Part shown: in pieces, positions 53,147-62,006 of the stretch
Layout: the number at the start of each line of letters is the position of its first letter
How positions within the stretch are numbered: position 1 is the stretch's first letter
Assembly (NCBI GenBank): GCA_023957125.1
Contig: JAMLHL010000003.1
Coordinates: forward strand, 62,001 to 126,000
Reading direction: 5' to 3'
DNA length: 64,000 nt
DNA from: Chitinophagaceae bacterium
GTDB taxonomy: Bacteria > Bacteroidota > Bacteroidia > Chitinophagales > Chitinophagaceae
Notes under the pieces: generated by a model
Told to the model about the DNA's origin: nothing
What the model saw: the letters and a program-made list of their open reading frames with translations, nothing else
Database searches by the model: none
Translations under genes and position numbers: made by a program

Positions 53147-53866
53147 ATGATCCATATTGAAAAAGATCCGCAAGCTTTATCTCAATCTCTTGCTGAATGG
53201 ATAACCCAAACCATCGAAACGACCTTACAGACAAAGGATCGGTTTACATGGGTGCTTACCGGCGGTAATTCTCCAAAGTTGTTGTATGAGTTGCTGGCTT
53301 CTGGCCCTTATCAGGAACGGATCGCCTGGGAAAAACTGCATATTTTCTGGGGGGATGAACGTGCCGTGCCATTTAACGACGACCGGAATAATGCAAAAAT
53401 GACCTACGAACATTTATTAAATAAGGTGCCGGTAACGCCCGGCCAGGTACACGTTATGCGCACCGATATTGAACCGGAACAATCCGCGCAGGAATACCAA
53501 AAGATCCTTCACGAATATTTTAGTAAGCAGGGCAACAGTTTCGATCTCGTATTGTCGGGTATGGGCGATGACGGGCATACCCTTTCTCTTTTTCCCGGCA
53601 CAAAAGTGATCCATGAAAAAGAAGCGTGGGTGAAAGCGTTCTACCTGGAGTCTCAAAAAATGTATCGTATTACGCTCACAGCGCCCATCGTAAACAGGGC
53701 AACCGCGGTAGCATTCCTGACTTTCGGCGCCAATAAGGCAAAGGCGCTGCACCAGGTATTGGAAGGGACTTCTAACGTTGACCTCTACCCGTCTCAGATC
53801 ATACAACCCGTTTCGGGCAACCTGCATTGGTTTGTGGACAAAGCGGCTGCATCCTTACTAATGTAA
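53147..53866 (+). CDS. pgl: 6-phosphogluconolactonase
   Basis: The ATG at 53147 (MIHIEKDPQALSQSLAEWI) is chosen because the longer frame from 53111 includes the palindromic repeat. The 239-residue protein has WVLTGGNSPKLLYELL, the family stretch LHIFWGDERAVPFNDDRNN and the conserved VLSGMGDDGHTLSLFPGT. It hydrolyses 6-phosphogluconolactone in the oxidative pentose phosphate pathway. zwf and gnd, its usual neighbours, are not in the window. Confidence 0.95.
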   Translation: MIHIEKDPQALSQSLAEWITQTIETTLQTKDRFTWVLTGGNSPKLLYELLASGPYQERIAWEKLHIFWGDERAVPFNDDRNNAKMTYEHLLNKVPVTPGQVHVMRTDIEPEQSAQEYQKILHEYFSKQGNSFDLVLSGMGDDGHTLSLFPGTKVIHEKEAWVKAFYLESQKMYRITLTAPIVNRATAVAFLTFGANKAKALHQVLEGTSNVDLYPSQIIQPVSGNLHWFVDKAAASLLM

Positions 53867-54230
53867 TGTTAACCTTAAAGTGGCTCACCGATACCTCAGA
53901 TTTTCGCCGATGAAAATTATCTGTGTCTTTCCCGGTTATCCGTGAACACTTTGCCGGCCGGCACATTTATGGACGATAAGGAGCACTATTTGTTCACCTG
54001 AGCCGGCTTTGTAACCTGCGGCCTATTGAGAAAACAGGAATATTTCGTTGATGGTGGGGTACCCCAATAACCGGCATCAAATGATACCATACTTTTTTAC
54101 GACCTGCATGATCCAAAGCCCTTAAAATCCCGTTGCAAAAAGTCACCGGTGATTATATTTCTCCCTGTTAAATTCCTTTAACATCTCCGTTTTAAAAGCC
54201 CAACCGGCAATGACGAGGCACATAAACACG
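53867..54230. other. Gene-free region (about 360 nt) with degenerate repeat strings
   Basis: No coding frame with family resemblance is seen. Near 53920-53945 the strings TTATCTGTG and GGTTATCCGTGAAC resemble a degenerate direct repeat, and CGGCCGGC is self-complementary. No promoter is found except that at its right end. Confidence 0.4.
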
Positions 54231-54238
54231 TACCTTTG
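54231..54238 (+). promoter_or_regulatory. -7 promoter element (TACCTTTG) of the outer-membrane barrel gene
   Basis: This exact TAnnTTTG match lies 114 nt upstream of the chosen ATG at 54353. It overlaps the first codon of the longer open frame (54236), which is evidence against that longer start. Confidence 0.6.
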
Positions 54239-54352
54239 GCACCCTTGAGTTTACACCTGTTTGCCAGCATTAGCCGGAAAAATTTCTCTGCTGTCCTATG
54301 GTATCCGGACCCCATAAACCTAATAAACCTTGACCAGATCAATCTTCAAAGC

Positions 54353-56884
54353 ATGAAATTCTTTATTCCTATACTTGGTTTTATTTTTCTAACAGTAAGC
54401 GCTAAAGCCCAGGAACCGGAGCCGATACCACAGGAAGACGCTCCCATCGTGCAAATCGTCTCCAACAGAATTTACGGGAAACTGGTGGATGAAAACACGG
54501 GCAAAGGCATAGGAGCAGCTTCTGTTCAGATCTATCTTGCAGACACGGACAGCTTATTGAACGGCATGCTTACCCGGTCTAATGGTAATTTCAATTTTTC
54601 CAATATCTCAACCAATCAGAATTTCAGGCTGGTGATATCGGCTATCGGTTATGAACCTTATGAACAAACCATTACACCCGTTCCCGGCAAAAGCGGGCGC
54701 TATGAAAAAGATTTGGGAAATATAACGCTTCATACCGCCATTAAACAACTGACCGGTATAACTATTACGGCCACCCCGCCGGCCTTGCAGATGGGTATTG
54801 ACCGTAAAGTTTTTGATGTTTCGAAGAGTTTAACAGCTACGGGTGGAACGGCGGAAGACGTGCTGAAGAATATCCCTTCGGTATCCGTTGATATTGACGG
54901 GAATGTGGAACTGCGCAACGCCACTCCCCAGATATATGTTGACGGGCGTCCTACCATTCTTACACTGGATCAGATACCGGCGGACAATATTGAAAAAGTG
55001 GAGCTGATCACCAATCCATCAGCTAAATTTGACGCCTCCACCTCGGGAGGTATTATAAATGTGGTGCTTAAAAAAGAAAAGCGCTTCGGGCTGAACGGGA
55101 TCGCCAGCGTATCCGCAGGTACGCCAAAAGTTCTCAATGGAAGCCTCAGCCTGAATTTACGTCAGGGAAAATTTAATTTTTTCACCAGCGGCGGCTATTT
55201 CCAATCGGGAGGAAAAACCAAAGGCGAAGCTTTTCGTGAAAATAAAGCGAGCGGTGTTACAAAAGATTTCTTCAACCAATATTCCATCAGTAACCGCCTC
55301 AGAAAATACCGCTATATCAATTTCGGGATTGACTTCTTTATGGACAACCGCAATACGATTTCGGTTATTCAACGACTGGGAGGTGGTAATTCTGGAACAG
55401 ACGGAAATCAACAACAGGAATACCTGGACAAAGACAAAGCGCTCCTGTATTACGGAGATCGTGATGAAACCGGCGACTGGAAATCGAATCGCAACAGTAC
55501 CCGGGCTACTTATAAACATACCTTCCCCCAGGAAGGCAGGGAACTGAGCGCCGATATTACTTATAATTACGGAAATGCCACTTCAAATTCTTCTATCATC
55601 AACAACTATTTTTATCCGGATGGCGCCGTGTATAAACCATCTGCCACTGTAAATAACAACGGGGGAGGCAACAACGACCAGGTTACCATCCAAACCGATT
55701 ATGTTCATCCTATGGGTGAGAATGCAAAATTTGAAGCGGGAATAAGAGCCTATTTTAATGATTTCAAGAGTTACTATAATGTTTTCGGATACGATAACGG
55801 GGAGGAAGTGAAGCTGCCGTTGAGCAACAACTACAGGTACAAAGAAAATATAGATGCGATATATGGTACCTATTCCCAAAAGCTGGGAACCTTCTCCTTC
55901 CAGGCAGGCTTGAGAGCGGAATATTCGAGGTTTGACGGGGAATTGATTGACAGTTCCTTTAAGTTTGGTTATCAATACCCCAAATCACTCGGAAATATAT
56001 GGAATGCCCTGTTCCCAAGCCTTTTCCTCACCCACCAGGTGGGCGAAAAAGATGAAATACAGGTCAACTTTTCGAGGAGAGTGAGACGGCCTAATTTCTG
56101 GCAATTGAATCCCCACATTGAGATCAGTGATCCGCTTAATATACGGCAGGGAAATCCGCAACTGCAGCCGGAGTTTATCAACTCGGTTGAATTGAATTAC
56201 AGTAAGGGCTTTAACGGCGGCAATCTTTTGGGCGTTTTATTCTGGAGAAACAATCCGAACGATATAACCCAATACAGCGATACGATTACTACCGATCAAT
56301 ATAAACAAATGCAAAATGCGGCTGTAGATCCCAATGCCATCTTAAACACCTGGGTAAACGCCAGCACCACCAACCGGTACGGGGCCGAACTGACGCTGCA
56401 ATACAAAACGGATGCAGGCATTGACATAACCCCTACCATGAATTTTCAATACCGGAAGGTGAATGCCCATATCAATAATATGGATTTAAGCAATGAAGGG
56501 TTTAACTGGAATGCGCGGCTTACCGCTAATTATAAAATACAAACGGATAATAAGGTATTGCACAACCTGAGTTTCCAGGTGATGGGCAGCTATGAGTCGC
56601 CCCGGGTGATTCCCCAGGGTAAACGACTTTCTCAGTCGGGCGTTGATTTGGCCATCCGCAAAGACATATTAAAAAAGAACCGGGGCACCATTACCTTAGG
56701 GATCAATGATCTCTTTAACTCCCGGCGCTGGGGTACCATCTATGATACGGAAACTTTTTACCAGGATTCCTACAGGCGATGGAACGTGAGAACCTTCCGG
56801 CTCACCTTTAGCTACAGGTTCGGCAAGGCCGACTTCAAATTGTTAAACAACAATCGCGGCGGTGGGGAAAGACAGGATGACTAA
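54353..56884 (+). CDS. TonB-receptor-like outer-membrane beta-barrel protein
   Basis: The ATG at 54353 gives a signal peptide (MKFFIPILGFIFLTVSAKAQ); the longer frame from 54236 begins within a promoter. The 843-residue protein has a carboxypeptidase-regulatory-like domain (about 30-120; IYGKLVDENTGKGIGAASV), a plug-like domain (GGTAEDVLKNIPSVSVDIDG, LITNPSAKFDASTSGGI) and an OMP_b-brl_3-type barrel. The barrel ends in FRLTFSYRF followed by a short polar tail. It lacks SusC motifs and has no SusD partner. The substrate is unknown. Confidence 0.9.
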   Translation: MKFFIPILGFIFLTVSAKAQEPEPIPQEDAPIVQIVSNRIYGKLVDENTGKGIGAASVQIYLADTDSLLNGMLTRSNGNFNFSNISTNQNFRLVISAIGYEPYEQTITPVPGKSGRYEKDLGNITLHTAIKQLTGITITATPPALQMGIDRKVFDVSKSLTATGGTAEDVLKNIPSVSVDIDGNVELRNATPQIYVDGRPTILTLDQIPADNIEKVELITNPSAKFDASTSGGIINVVLKKEKRFGLNGIASVSAGTPKVLNGSLSLNLRQGKFNFFTSGGYFQSGGKTKGEAFRENKASGVTKDFFNQYSISNRLRKYRYINFGIDFFMDNRNTISVIQRLGGGNSGTDGNQQQEYLDKDKALLYYGDRDETGDWKSNRNSTRATYKHTFPQEGRELSADITYNYGNATSNSSIINNYFYPDGAVYKPSATVNNNGGGNNDQVTIQTDYVHPMGENAKFEAGIRAYFNDFKSYYNVFGYDNGEEVKLPLSNNYRYKENIDAIYGTYSQKLGTFSFQAGLRAEYSRFDGELIDSSFKFGYQYPKSLGNIWNALFPSLFLTHQVGEKDEIQVNFSRRVRRPNFWQLNPHIEISDPLNIRQGNPQLQPEFINSVELNYSKGFNGGNLLGVLFWRNNPNDITQYSDTITTDQYKQMQNAAVDPNAILNTWVNASTTNRYGAELTLQYKTDAGIDITPTMNFQYRKVNAHINNMDLSNEGFNWNARLTANYKIQTDNKVLHNLSFQVMGSYESPRVIPQGKRLSQSGVDLAIRKDILKKNRGTITLGINDLFNSRRWGTIYDTETFYQDSYRRWNVRTFRLTFSYRFGKADFKLLNNNRGGGERQDD

Positions 56885-57143
56885 GCCGTCGCACAGCAAT
56901 CCCGGCTACTAACGGCTACATCTATGCGCCAGAGCTATGCCAGAAAAGATGAACGCCCCGGCAGCAGCCAGGCCACTCATTTTACGCCGCATTCCTGCAC
57001 CCGAAACCTATCTCCGTCCGGAATTTCTTTCCCTGTTTACCTATTCTTTTGGGTAGTTGACCGATTTTAACAGGCAATACTGCGCATTGATATGGAAATT
57101 TACCGCGTTCATCAATTTTTGTTCCCGATATAATGCCTTTTAC

Positions 57144-57524
57144 ATGATCAAAAACAATCCGCCCGGAAGCAACACCAACACTGCTTTTAACGCCCCTGCG
57201 CCACACGATTTCGTGTTTGTAAAATCTGAATATAAAATCATAAAAATACGGCTGGAAGACATTATGTACTGTGCAGGCATGAAAGACTATACCCAAATAT
57301 ATATTGCCGATAAAAGCCAGCCGGTATTAACGCTGCAAAATCTAAAAAGATTCCAGGCACGTTTACCTGAAAAAAATTTTGTGCGGGTACACCGTTCATT
57401 TGTGGTGTCGTTATTTCACGTGGATTCTATTTCTAAAAATGAAATTACCATCGGGAAAAAAACCGTTCCTATAGGCAACAGCTATAGGAACGATTTCTTC
57501 AGCATTATAGAAAAATACTCCTGA
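57144..57524 (+). CDS. Stand-alone LytTR DNA-binding protein
   Basis: The ATG at 57144 (MIKNNPPGSNTNTAF) is preferred to 57057, which adds an atypical leader. The 126-residue protein is one LytTR domain: FVFVKSEYKIIKIRLEDIMY, DYTQIYIADKSQPVLTLQ and FVRVHRSFVVSLFHVDSI, ending in PIGNSYRNDFFSII. LytTR proteins usually carry an N-terminal receiver domain, as in the response regulator at 63150; it is absent here and no remnant is seen upstream. It may be controlled by abundance or another partner. An 11-bp perfect inverted repeat (57464-57474 with 57482-57492) lies within the 3' coding end. Confidence 0.85.
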   Translation: MIKNNPPGSNTNTAFNAPAPHDFVFVKSEYKIIKIRLEDIMYCAGMKDYTQIYIADKSQPVLTLQNLKRFQARLPEKNFVRVHRSFVVSLFHVDSISKNEITIGKKTVPIGNSYRNDFFSIIEKYS

Positions 57525-57528
57525 GGGT

Positions 57529-57888
57529 TTAAGGGATGAAGACTGTTGAATGCAGTCCCAGCGCCATTATTTCTTCATACGACAGGGAGGGGTTTTCACC
57601 GTTGAGTAATTTTTTCATTACAGCGTTCCCTGTTTTTAAAGCGTCCTGTTCCAACAGGAACTTATGATCTCCGGTTAAGGCAGGTATGGTTTCCTGACGG
57701 ATATAAGTTTTATGGTCCACTTTTATTTCATAACCCCATCCTCCCGGTATTCTGAAAGATACGACTTCTACTTTCAGTAAATCGTTTCCCCGGGTGGTAT
57801 CGTGCATAACAGTATATAACCCTGTTACCGTCATCACCGACAACGACACGATCAATAAAATGCGATACCTACTGGTCTTCATTTTCAT
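57529..57888 (-). CDS. DUF4907-like membrane-anchored protein
   Basis: The ATG at 57888 (MKMKTSRYRILLIVSLSV) is chosen; the open frame to 58098 overlaps the kelch gene for 210 nt and is not credible as coding. The 119-residue product has one N-terminal hydrophobic segment. Its domain (VSFRIPGGWGYEIKVDHKTYIRQ, ... GLHSTVF) resembles DUF4907, a Bacteroidota family of unknown function. Its 5' end overlaps the kelch gene stop by 20 nt, so the two are cotranslated and probably act together. An alternative start at 57882 is possible. Confidence 0.75.
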   Translation of the reverse strand: MKMKTSRYRILLIVSLSVMTVTGLYTVMHDTTRGNDLLKVEVVSFRIPGGWGYEIKVDHKTYIRQETIPALTGDHKFLLEQDALKTGNAVMKKLLNGENPSLSYEEIMALGLHSTVFIP

Positions 57889-58912
57889 TGTATTCCTGGT
57901 CGGGGAAAAACTCGCGGATATCTTCATATTGCAGGGTACTGGTGGCGCTGCCTTTACCCAGCAAAACAAATCCCCGGTTATTGATGGCGAACGCCGACGC
58001 GCCCGTTCGCGAGGCTCCTTCAAAAGGCGTTTTGCTTTCCCACAGGTCGGTGGCAAAATCGTATTCCCAGGTGTCTCTATAAGTGCCCCCGTTTTCACCG
58101 CAGCAGACGTAGGCTTTATTATTCATCACAAAAGCAACCGCTTTGCTGCGAACGATCGTATAGTCATCATCATAGCTTGAATCGCTTACATTACTGATCT
58201 TTCGCCGCATGCTCCAGGCCTGTCCCTCCGGCTGTGCCGGGTCAAATACGTTAAAATCGTTCGTTGTGCCGCCACTGTAGGTGCCGGTGCATACATAAGC
58301 TTTATTATCATGCACAAACGCCACAGCTCCCATCCGCTTTTCACCGCTCATGCTCACCCTTTGCGTCCATTTTCCTTCGGCGCCATCGCTCGGGTCATAT
58401 TCCCAGATATCTTTCAGGTAATTGCCGTCAAAGCCGGTGGAGATATATCCTTTCCCTGCAATACTGAAAGCCACGGCGTTGTACCTGCCGGAGCCGCCGA
58501 AATCGGCTTTTTGTGTCCATTCATCCGTAGCCGGATCATATTCCCAAAAATCTTTCAACTTATTATACCCGTCAAAACCGGTGCCTATGTAACCCTTCTC
58601 ACCAATGGAAAAACCAACGGCGTTGTTTCTTGCCGTTCCGGGAAACTCGGCTTTCTGTTGCCAGAAATTATAATCGGGGTCGTATGCCCATAGGTCCTTC
58701 AGTCGCTTTGTTCCATCGTATCCCGTAACGATATATCCTTTATTGCCGATCGTAAATGCCACCGCTTCACTACGGGCTACTCCCTCAACAGAAGACCGGG
58801 TGATCCAGTTACCCTTAGTTGAATTATCCGTATCGGAGCTTTTGGTACAGGATGAGAAAAAAGAGCTGAGGATTGTAACAGGTACCCATAAGAATTTTGC
58901 TTTCATTTTCAA
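57869..58912 (-). CDS. Kelch-repeat beta-propeller lipoprotein
   Basis: The 347-residue protein has a lipobox (LSSFFSSCTKSSD) and about six kelch repeats. Examples of the GYIGTGFDG/DFWEYDPATDEW pattern are IGNKGYIVTGYDGTKRLKDL and ISTGFDGNYLKDIWEYDPSD. The repeats form a beta-propeller that binds proteins or glycans on the cell surface or in the periplasm. The pairing with a DUF4907-like protein is a recurring arrangement in this phylum, from my knowledge of such loci. The chain is intact. Confidence 0.9.
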   Translation of the reverse strand: MKMKAKFLWVPVTILSSFFSSCTKSSDTDNSTKGNWITRSSVEGVARSEAVAFTIGNKGYIVTGYDGTKRLKDLWAYDPDYNFWQQKAEFPGTARNNAVGFSIGEKGYIGTGFDGYNKLKDFWEYDPATDEWTQKADFGGSGRYNAVAFSIAGKGYISTGFDGNYLKDIWEYDPSDGAEGKWTQRVSMSGEKRMGAVAFVHDNKAYVCTGTYSGGTTNDFNVFDPAQPEGQAWSMRRKISNVSDSSYDDDYTIVRSKAVAFVMNNKAYVCCGENGGTYRDTWEYDFATDLWESKTPFEGASRTGASAFAINNRGFVLLGKGSATSTLQYEDIREFFPDQEYNENEDQ

Positions 58913-59239
58913 AAGTTTGCCGCTAAACTATCCGAAAGCAAAAAGGCAAAATCGTTAAAATGTAACAGCAACAACTATTCATAGACGAACGGCGCTTTTT
59001 CACATACTAACCCGTTGTTCATGCTACAAAAGTGGCGAACAAGCAACTTTCATCAGGGATCATCCCGGGCATCCGTCTGCTTTCAAGATATGACGGCATC
59101 CGGTGCGCGTTCATCTATAAAAAAAAGCTTCCTGTATATGAATCTTCGTATTCTGTACACACTAACAAATTACTAACAGTGAATACGGATAATATTGCAT
59201 CCCTAAACTATTAATGTGCCGTTGTTTGTAATTAAAGTT
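58913..59239. other. Gene-free region between divergent genes (about 327 nt)
   Basis: It separates the kelch gene (minus) from the DUF4270 gene (plus) and should hold both promoters. No exact TAnnTTTG element was found within 60 nt of either start. A short frame at 59032 has no family resemblance. Confidence 0.4.
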
Positions 59240-60571
59240 ATGAGAAAATTAATATGTACTGCAGGTATTTTAGGTTGTATAATATATACAACGGGATGTA
59301 AAAAAGCCTATATACAATTCGGGGAGCAGTTCATAGATGCCGGCATAACCAATATAGTAATGGTAGATACGATCACCCCGGTGCTTTCTACCATTTTCCG
59401 CGACTCTGTACCCACCTCGCAATCGGGAATTGTTATGGCCGGGAGTTATAACGATCCCGTGTTTGGTAAAATGACGGTATCCTCTTTTTTTGTACTCGCA
59501 TCTCCGTCTGCAATGCCTGACATGCATATTTCGGCCATCTACGACTCCCTGGTGTTCCAAATGAGGAGCGACAGTTCTTATTACGGAGATACCTCTGTTG
59601 CCCAGCGTTTCAATATACATGAGCTCTCTTCCCTGATTGAGTTTGGTGAAGACAAAACTTATTTATACAACAGGAGTAATTTCCCCGTATATACCACACC
59701 GCTCGGATCTTCCGTTGTATCGGTCCGCCCCTCTTTAAAAGACAGCGTGAAGATCCGCTTGAGCGATACAAAGGGGCAGGAATTATTTGAACTGATCCGG
59801 TCAAAATCTATGGAAATACAAACCAGCGCCGACTTTGAACAGTATTTTAAGGGGATCAGGGTCAGCCCCGGCGACAATAATATGAATGCCGCTATATATG
59901 GCTTTTCGGATAGCATTACCGTGCGCCTTTATTATCACGAATCCAATCCATACGTGGAAGAAAAATACATTGACTTCGTTTTAACGTCAAGAAACAAACA
60001 GTTTAACCGGATACAATACGACCGAAGCGGCACAGCGTTGGATATTGCGATTCCCGAAACCAGGGAAACAGCATCCGCCCTTACTGCCGGCTCTGCATAC
60101 ATACAACCGCTCACAGGCGTCTTGCTGAAAATGAGGTTCCCTACTTTGCGTTCTCTGCTGGCCCGGAGCGATTACATAAAAATTATGAAAGCGGAATTAA
60201 CTATTTCGCCGTCCAAAGGTAGCTACAGCAGTAATTATATGCTGCCTCCCCAACTGGTAGCCTCAACAACCGATGTCAATAATCAATTAGGCGGATACCT
60301 ATCCGTAATGGGCAATACCGGGTCGCAGAGTATTCAGTATGGCGATTTAATAACTGACTGGCTGTATGGTGAAGATACGCGCTATACTTATGACGTAACC
60401 GCCTATATGCAATCCGAGATCCTGAACAATACGGATCATACCAATGGATTGATATTTGCACCCCCTTCGCCCGAATACAACACAAAGCTGAACAGGCTGG
60501 TTGTGGATGATAACAATACGGGCACGGGAGGAGTGAAGCTGAAAATGTATTATATATCTGTGCAACAATAA
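59240..60571 (+). CDS. DUF4270-family lipoprotein
   Basis: The ATG at 59240 (MRKLICTAGILGCIIYTTGC) gives a lipobox-bearing signal; the longer start at 59216 adds eight residues before it. The 443-residue product has the DUF4270 pattern of beta-strand-rich sequence, with the conserved VMAGSYNDPVFGKMTVSSFF near residue 75. The function of the family is unknown; its members are surface or periplasmic lipoproteins of Bacteroidota. It is followed after 26 nt by the beta-barrel protein gene, so the two probably form a lipoprotein-barrel pair. Confidence 0.88.
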   Translation: MRKLICTAGILGCIIYTTGCKKAYIQFGEQFIDAGITNIVMVDTITPVLSTIFRDSVPTSQSGIVMAGSYNDPVFGKMTVSSFFVLASPSAMPDMHISAIYDSLVFQMRSDSSYYGDTSVAQRFNIHELSSLIEFGEDKTYLYNRSNFPVYTTPLGSSVVSVRPSLKDSVKIRLSDTKGQELFELIRSKSMEIQTSADFEQYFKGIRVSPGDNNMNAAIYGFSDSITVRLYYHESNPYVEEKYIDFVLTSRNKQFNRIQYDRSGTALDIAIPETRETASALTAGSAYIQPLTGVLLKMRFPTLRSLLARSDYIKIMKAELTISPSKGSYSSNYMLPPQLVASTTDVNNQLGGYLSVMGNTGSQSIQYGDLITDWLYGEDTRYTYDVTAYMQSEILNNTDHTNGLIFAPPSPEYNTKLNRLVVDDNNTGTGGVKLKMYYISVQQ

Positions 60572-60597
60572 TTATTGTTCAAACAAAAACGGAATCG

Positions 60598-61845
60598 TTG
60601 AGAAAAATTTTTTTTATCGTTGGATTCATACTAACGGCTATACACACGGGATATTCGCAAAACAACAGTTCGCCCTACTCCATACTCGGTATAGGCGATA
60701 TAGAAGAGAGCTATTTTAACCGGACATCCGGAATGGCCAATACCGGCATTGCCTATCGCAATAAAAGCTATCTGACGCACAACAATCCCGCCTCCGTTTC
60801 GGAGCTGCAGGAACAGTTTTTTATGGTGGAAGCCGCCGCGAGAGGTAAGTTTGTTACTTATTATGCCAATAGTTTAAATGGCTCCATTAACCAGACCAGG
60901 GATTTTAGCGTAAGCCGCTTCAGTTTGGGTATGCAGATAAAAAAATGGTGGGGTAGCAGTGTGGGACTCATGCCTTTTAGCACAGCCAACTATAGTTTTT
61001 CGGGTAAAAAAAGCATCCAGGGCACCAATGTGTTTTCCTATGCGGATTACGAAGGCAATGGCGGTGTAAACCAGTTTTACTGGGATAACGGGTTTAAGCT
61101 GGGCAAGCATTTTTCCGTGGGGATTACAACCGCGTATTTGATGGGATCACTGACACAAACGGAAACGCTTTCCGGTACCAGCGCCACAGATGAACTCACT
61201 ACGACAAAGAATATTTTTCTCCGCAACCTCTATCTGAACTACGGAGTACAATATTATACAAAGCTGAATAAAAAATGGGATATGACCCTGGGCGCCACCT
61301 ATGCGGCTAAAACCAATCTTGCAGCAGAATACACTACGGATGTGTCAGCCGATGAAATCTCCATTCATAATGAAGTCACTAAAAACGACTATTTCAGATT
61401 GCCGGAATCCGTAGGACTGGGGCTGGCGCTCACTAAAGACAAACAGTTGACGCTGGCGGCCGACTACCGCTATCAAAACTGGTCGGCGCTGCGATACAAC
61501 GGGGTAGGCTATGCATTGCTAAACAGCAGGAGGGCTTCAGTTGGTTTTGAATATTCAAAATCGAAGCAGGTATGGCCCGTAACCGTAGAAAAAATGTTTT
61601 ACCAGGGAGGGCTGTTTTATTCTGATTCTTACCTGCAGATATACGGGCGGCAGTTGAAAGACATGGGCGTTTCGGCAGGTATCGGGTTTAATTCCAAAAG
61701 AAGTACCCTAAGTTACCTGGTTGCTCTTGAATACGGGATAAGGGGAACCAGGGAAAAGAATTTAATAGAGGAGCGATACGGCAAAATTACGCTTACGCTT
61801 TCTTATAAAGATTTCTGGTACACCAAAGGGATTAAATATTATTGA
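60598..61845 (+). CDS. Outer-membrane beta-barrel protein (FadL/PorV-like pattern)
   Basis: The reading frame starts with TTG at 60598, giving a signal peptide (FFIVGFILTAIHTGYSQ); no in-frame ATG gives one. The 415-residue protein begins SPYSILGIGDIEESYFNRTS and has GMANTGIAYRNKSYLTHNNP, a pattern like FadL/PorV-type barrels, followed by alternating strand sequence with aromatic ends. It ends WYTKGIKYY. It probably sits in the outer membrane with the DUF4270 lipoprotein encoded 26 nt upstream. Transported substrate or secretion role is unknown. Confidence 0.75.
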   Translation: MRKIFFIVGFILTAIHTGYSQNNSSPYSILGIGDIEESYFNRTSGMANTGIAYRNKSYLTHNNPASVSELQEQFFMVEAAARGKFVTYYANSLNGSINQTRDFSVSRFSLGMQIKKWWGSSVGLMPFSTANYSFSGKKSIQGTNVFSYADYEGNGGVNQFYWDNGFKLGKHFSVGITTAYLMGSLTQTETLSGTSATDELTTTKNIFLRNLYLNYGVQYYTKLNKKWDMTLGATYAAKTNLAAEYTTDVSADEISIHNEVTKNDYFRLPESVGLGLALTKDKQLTLAADYRYQNWSALRYNGVGYALLNSRRASVGFEYSKSKQVWPVTVEKMFYQGGLFYSDSYLQIYGRQLKDMGVSAGIGFNSKRSTLSYLVALEYGIRGTREKNLIEERYGKITLTLSYKDFWYTKGIKYY

Positions 61846-61896
61846 TTATAAAACGGGCGCATTTATTCTTTTCCCGGACGTCCATATAATTCGCCT

Positions 61897-61919
61897 CCGG
61901 TCGGTAGGCCACCAACCGG
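61897..61919. repeat. Bipartite palindromic repeat, copy 3 (second hairpin only)
   Basis: CCGGTCGGT (61897-61905) and ACCAACCGG (61911-61919) form a hairpin with one mismatch, matching the second hairpin of the copies at 43070 and 53047. The first hairpin is not visible. The sequence after it (GGAATGCGACAGATGGAGC) resembles that after copy 1. Confidence 0.6.
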
Positions 61920-61991
61920 AATGCGACAGATGGAGCCAAAATTGGGATATATTTTATAAAACAAAGCCCGATCAATAGCAATGAAAAATAC

Positions 61992-61999
61992 TAAGTTTG
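61992..61999 (+). promoter_or_regulatory. -7 promoter element (TAAGTTTG) of the histidine kinase operon
   Basis: This exact TAnnTTTG match ends 7 nt before the ATG at 62007, giving a transcript with almost no leader. Confidence 0.5.
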
Positions 62000-62006
62000 T
62001 TTTGGT

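Noticed and set aside
53867..54352. Considered a lost gene or sRNA locus between pgl and the outer-membrane barrel gene
   Set aside because: No coherent reading frame, hairpin-terminator pair or promoter pair was found apart from the -7 element at 54231.
57889..58098. Upstream extension of the DUF4907-like frame, overlapping the kelch gene by 210 nt
   Set aside because: The residues (MKTGALIETPGNTILPP...) are an antiframe of a well-supported kelch sequence; the ATG at 57888 gives a normal membrane anchor and small overlap.
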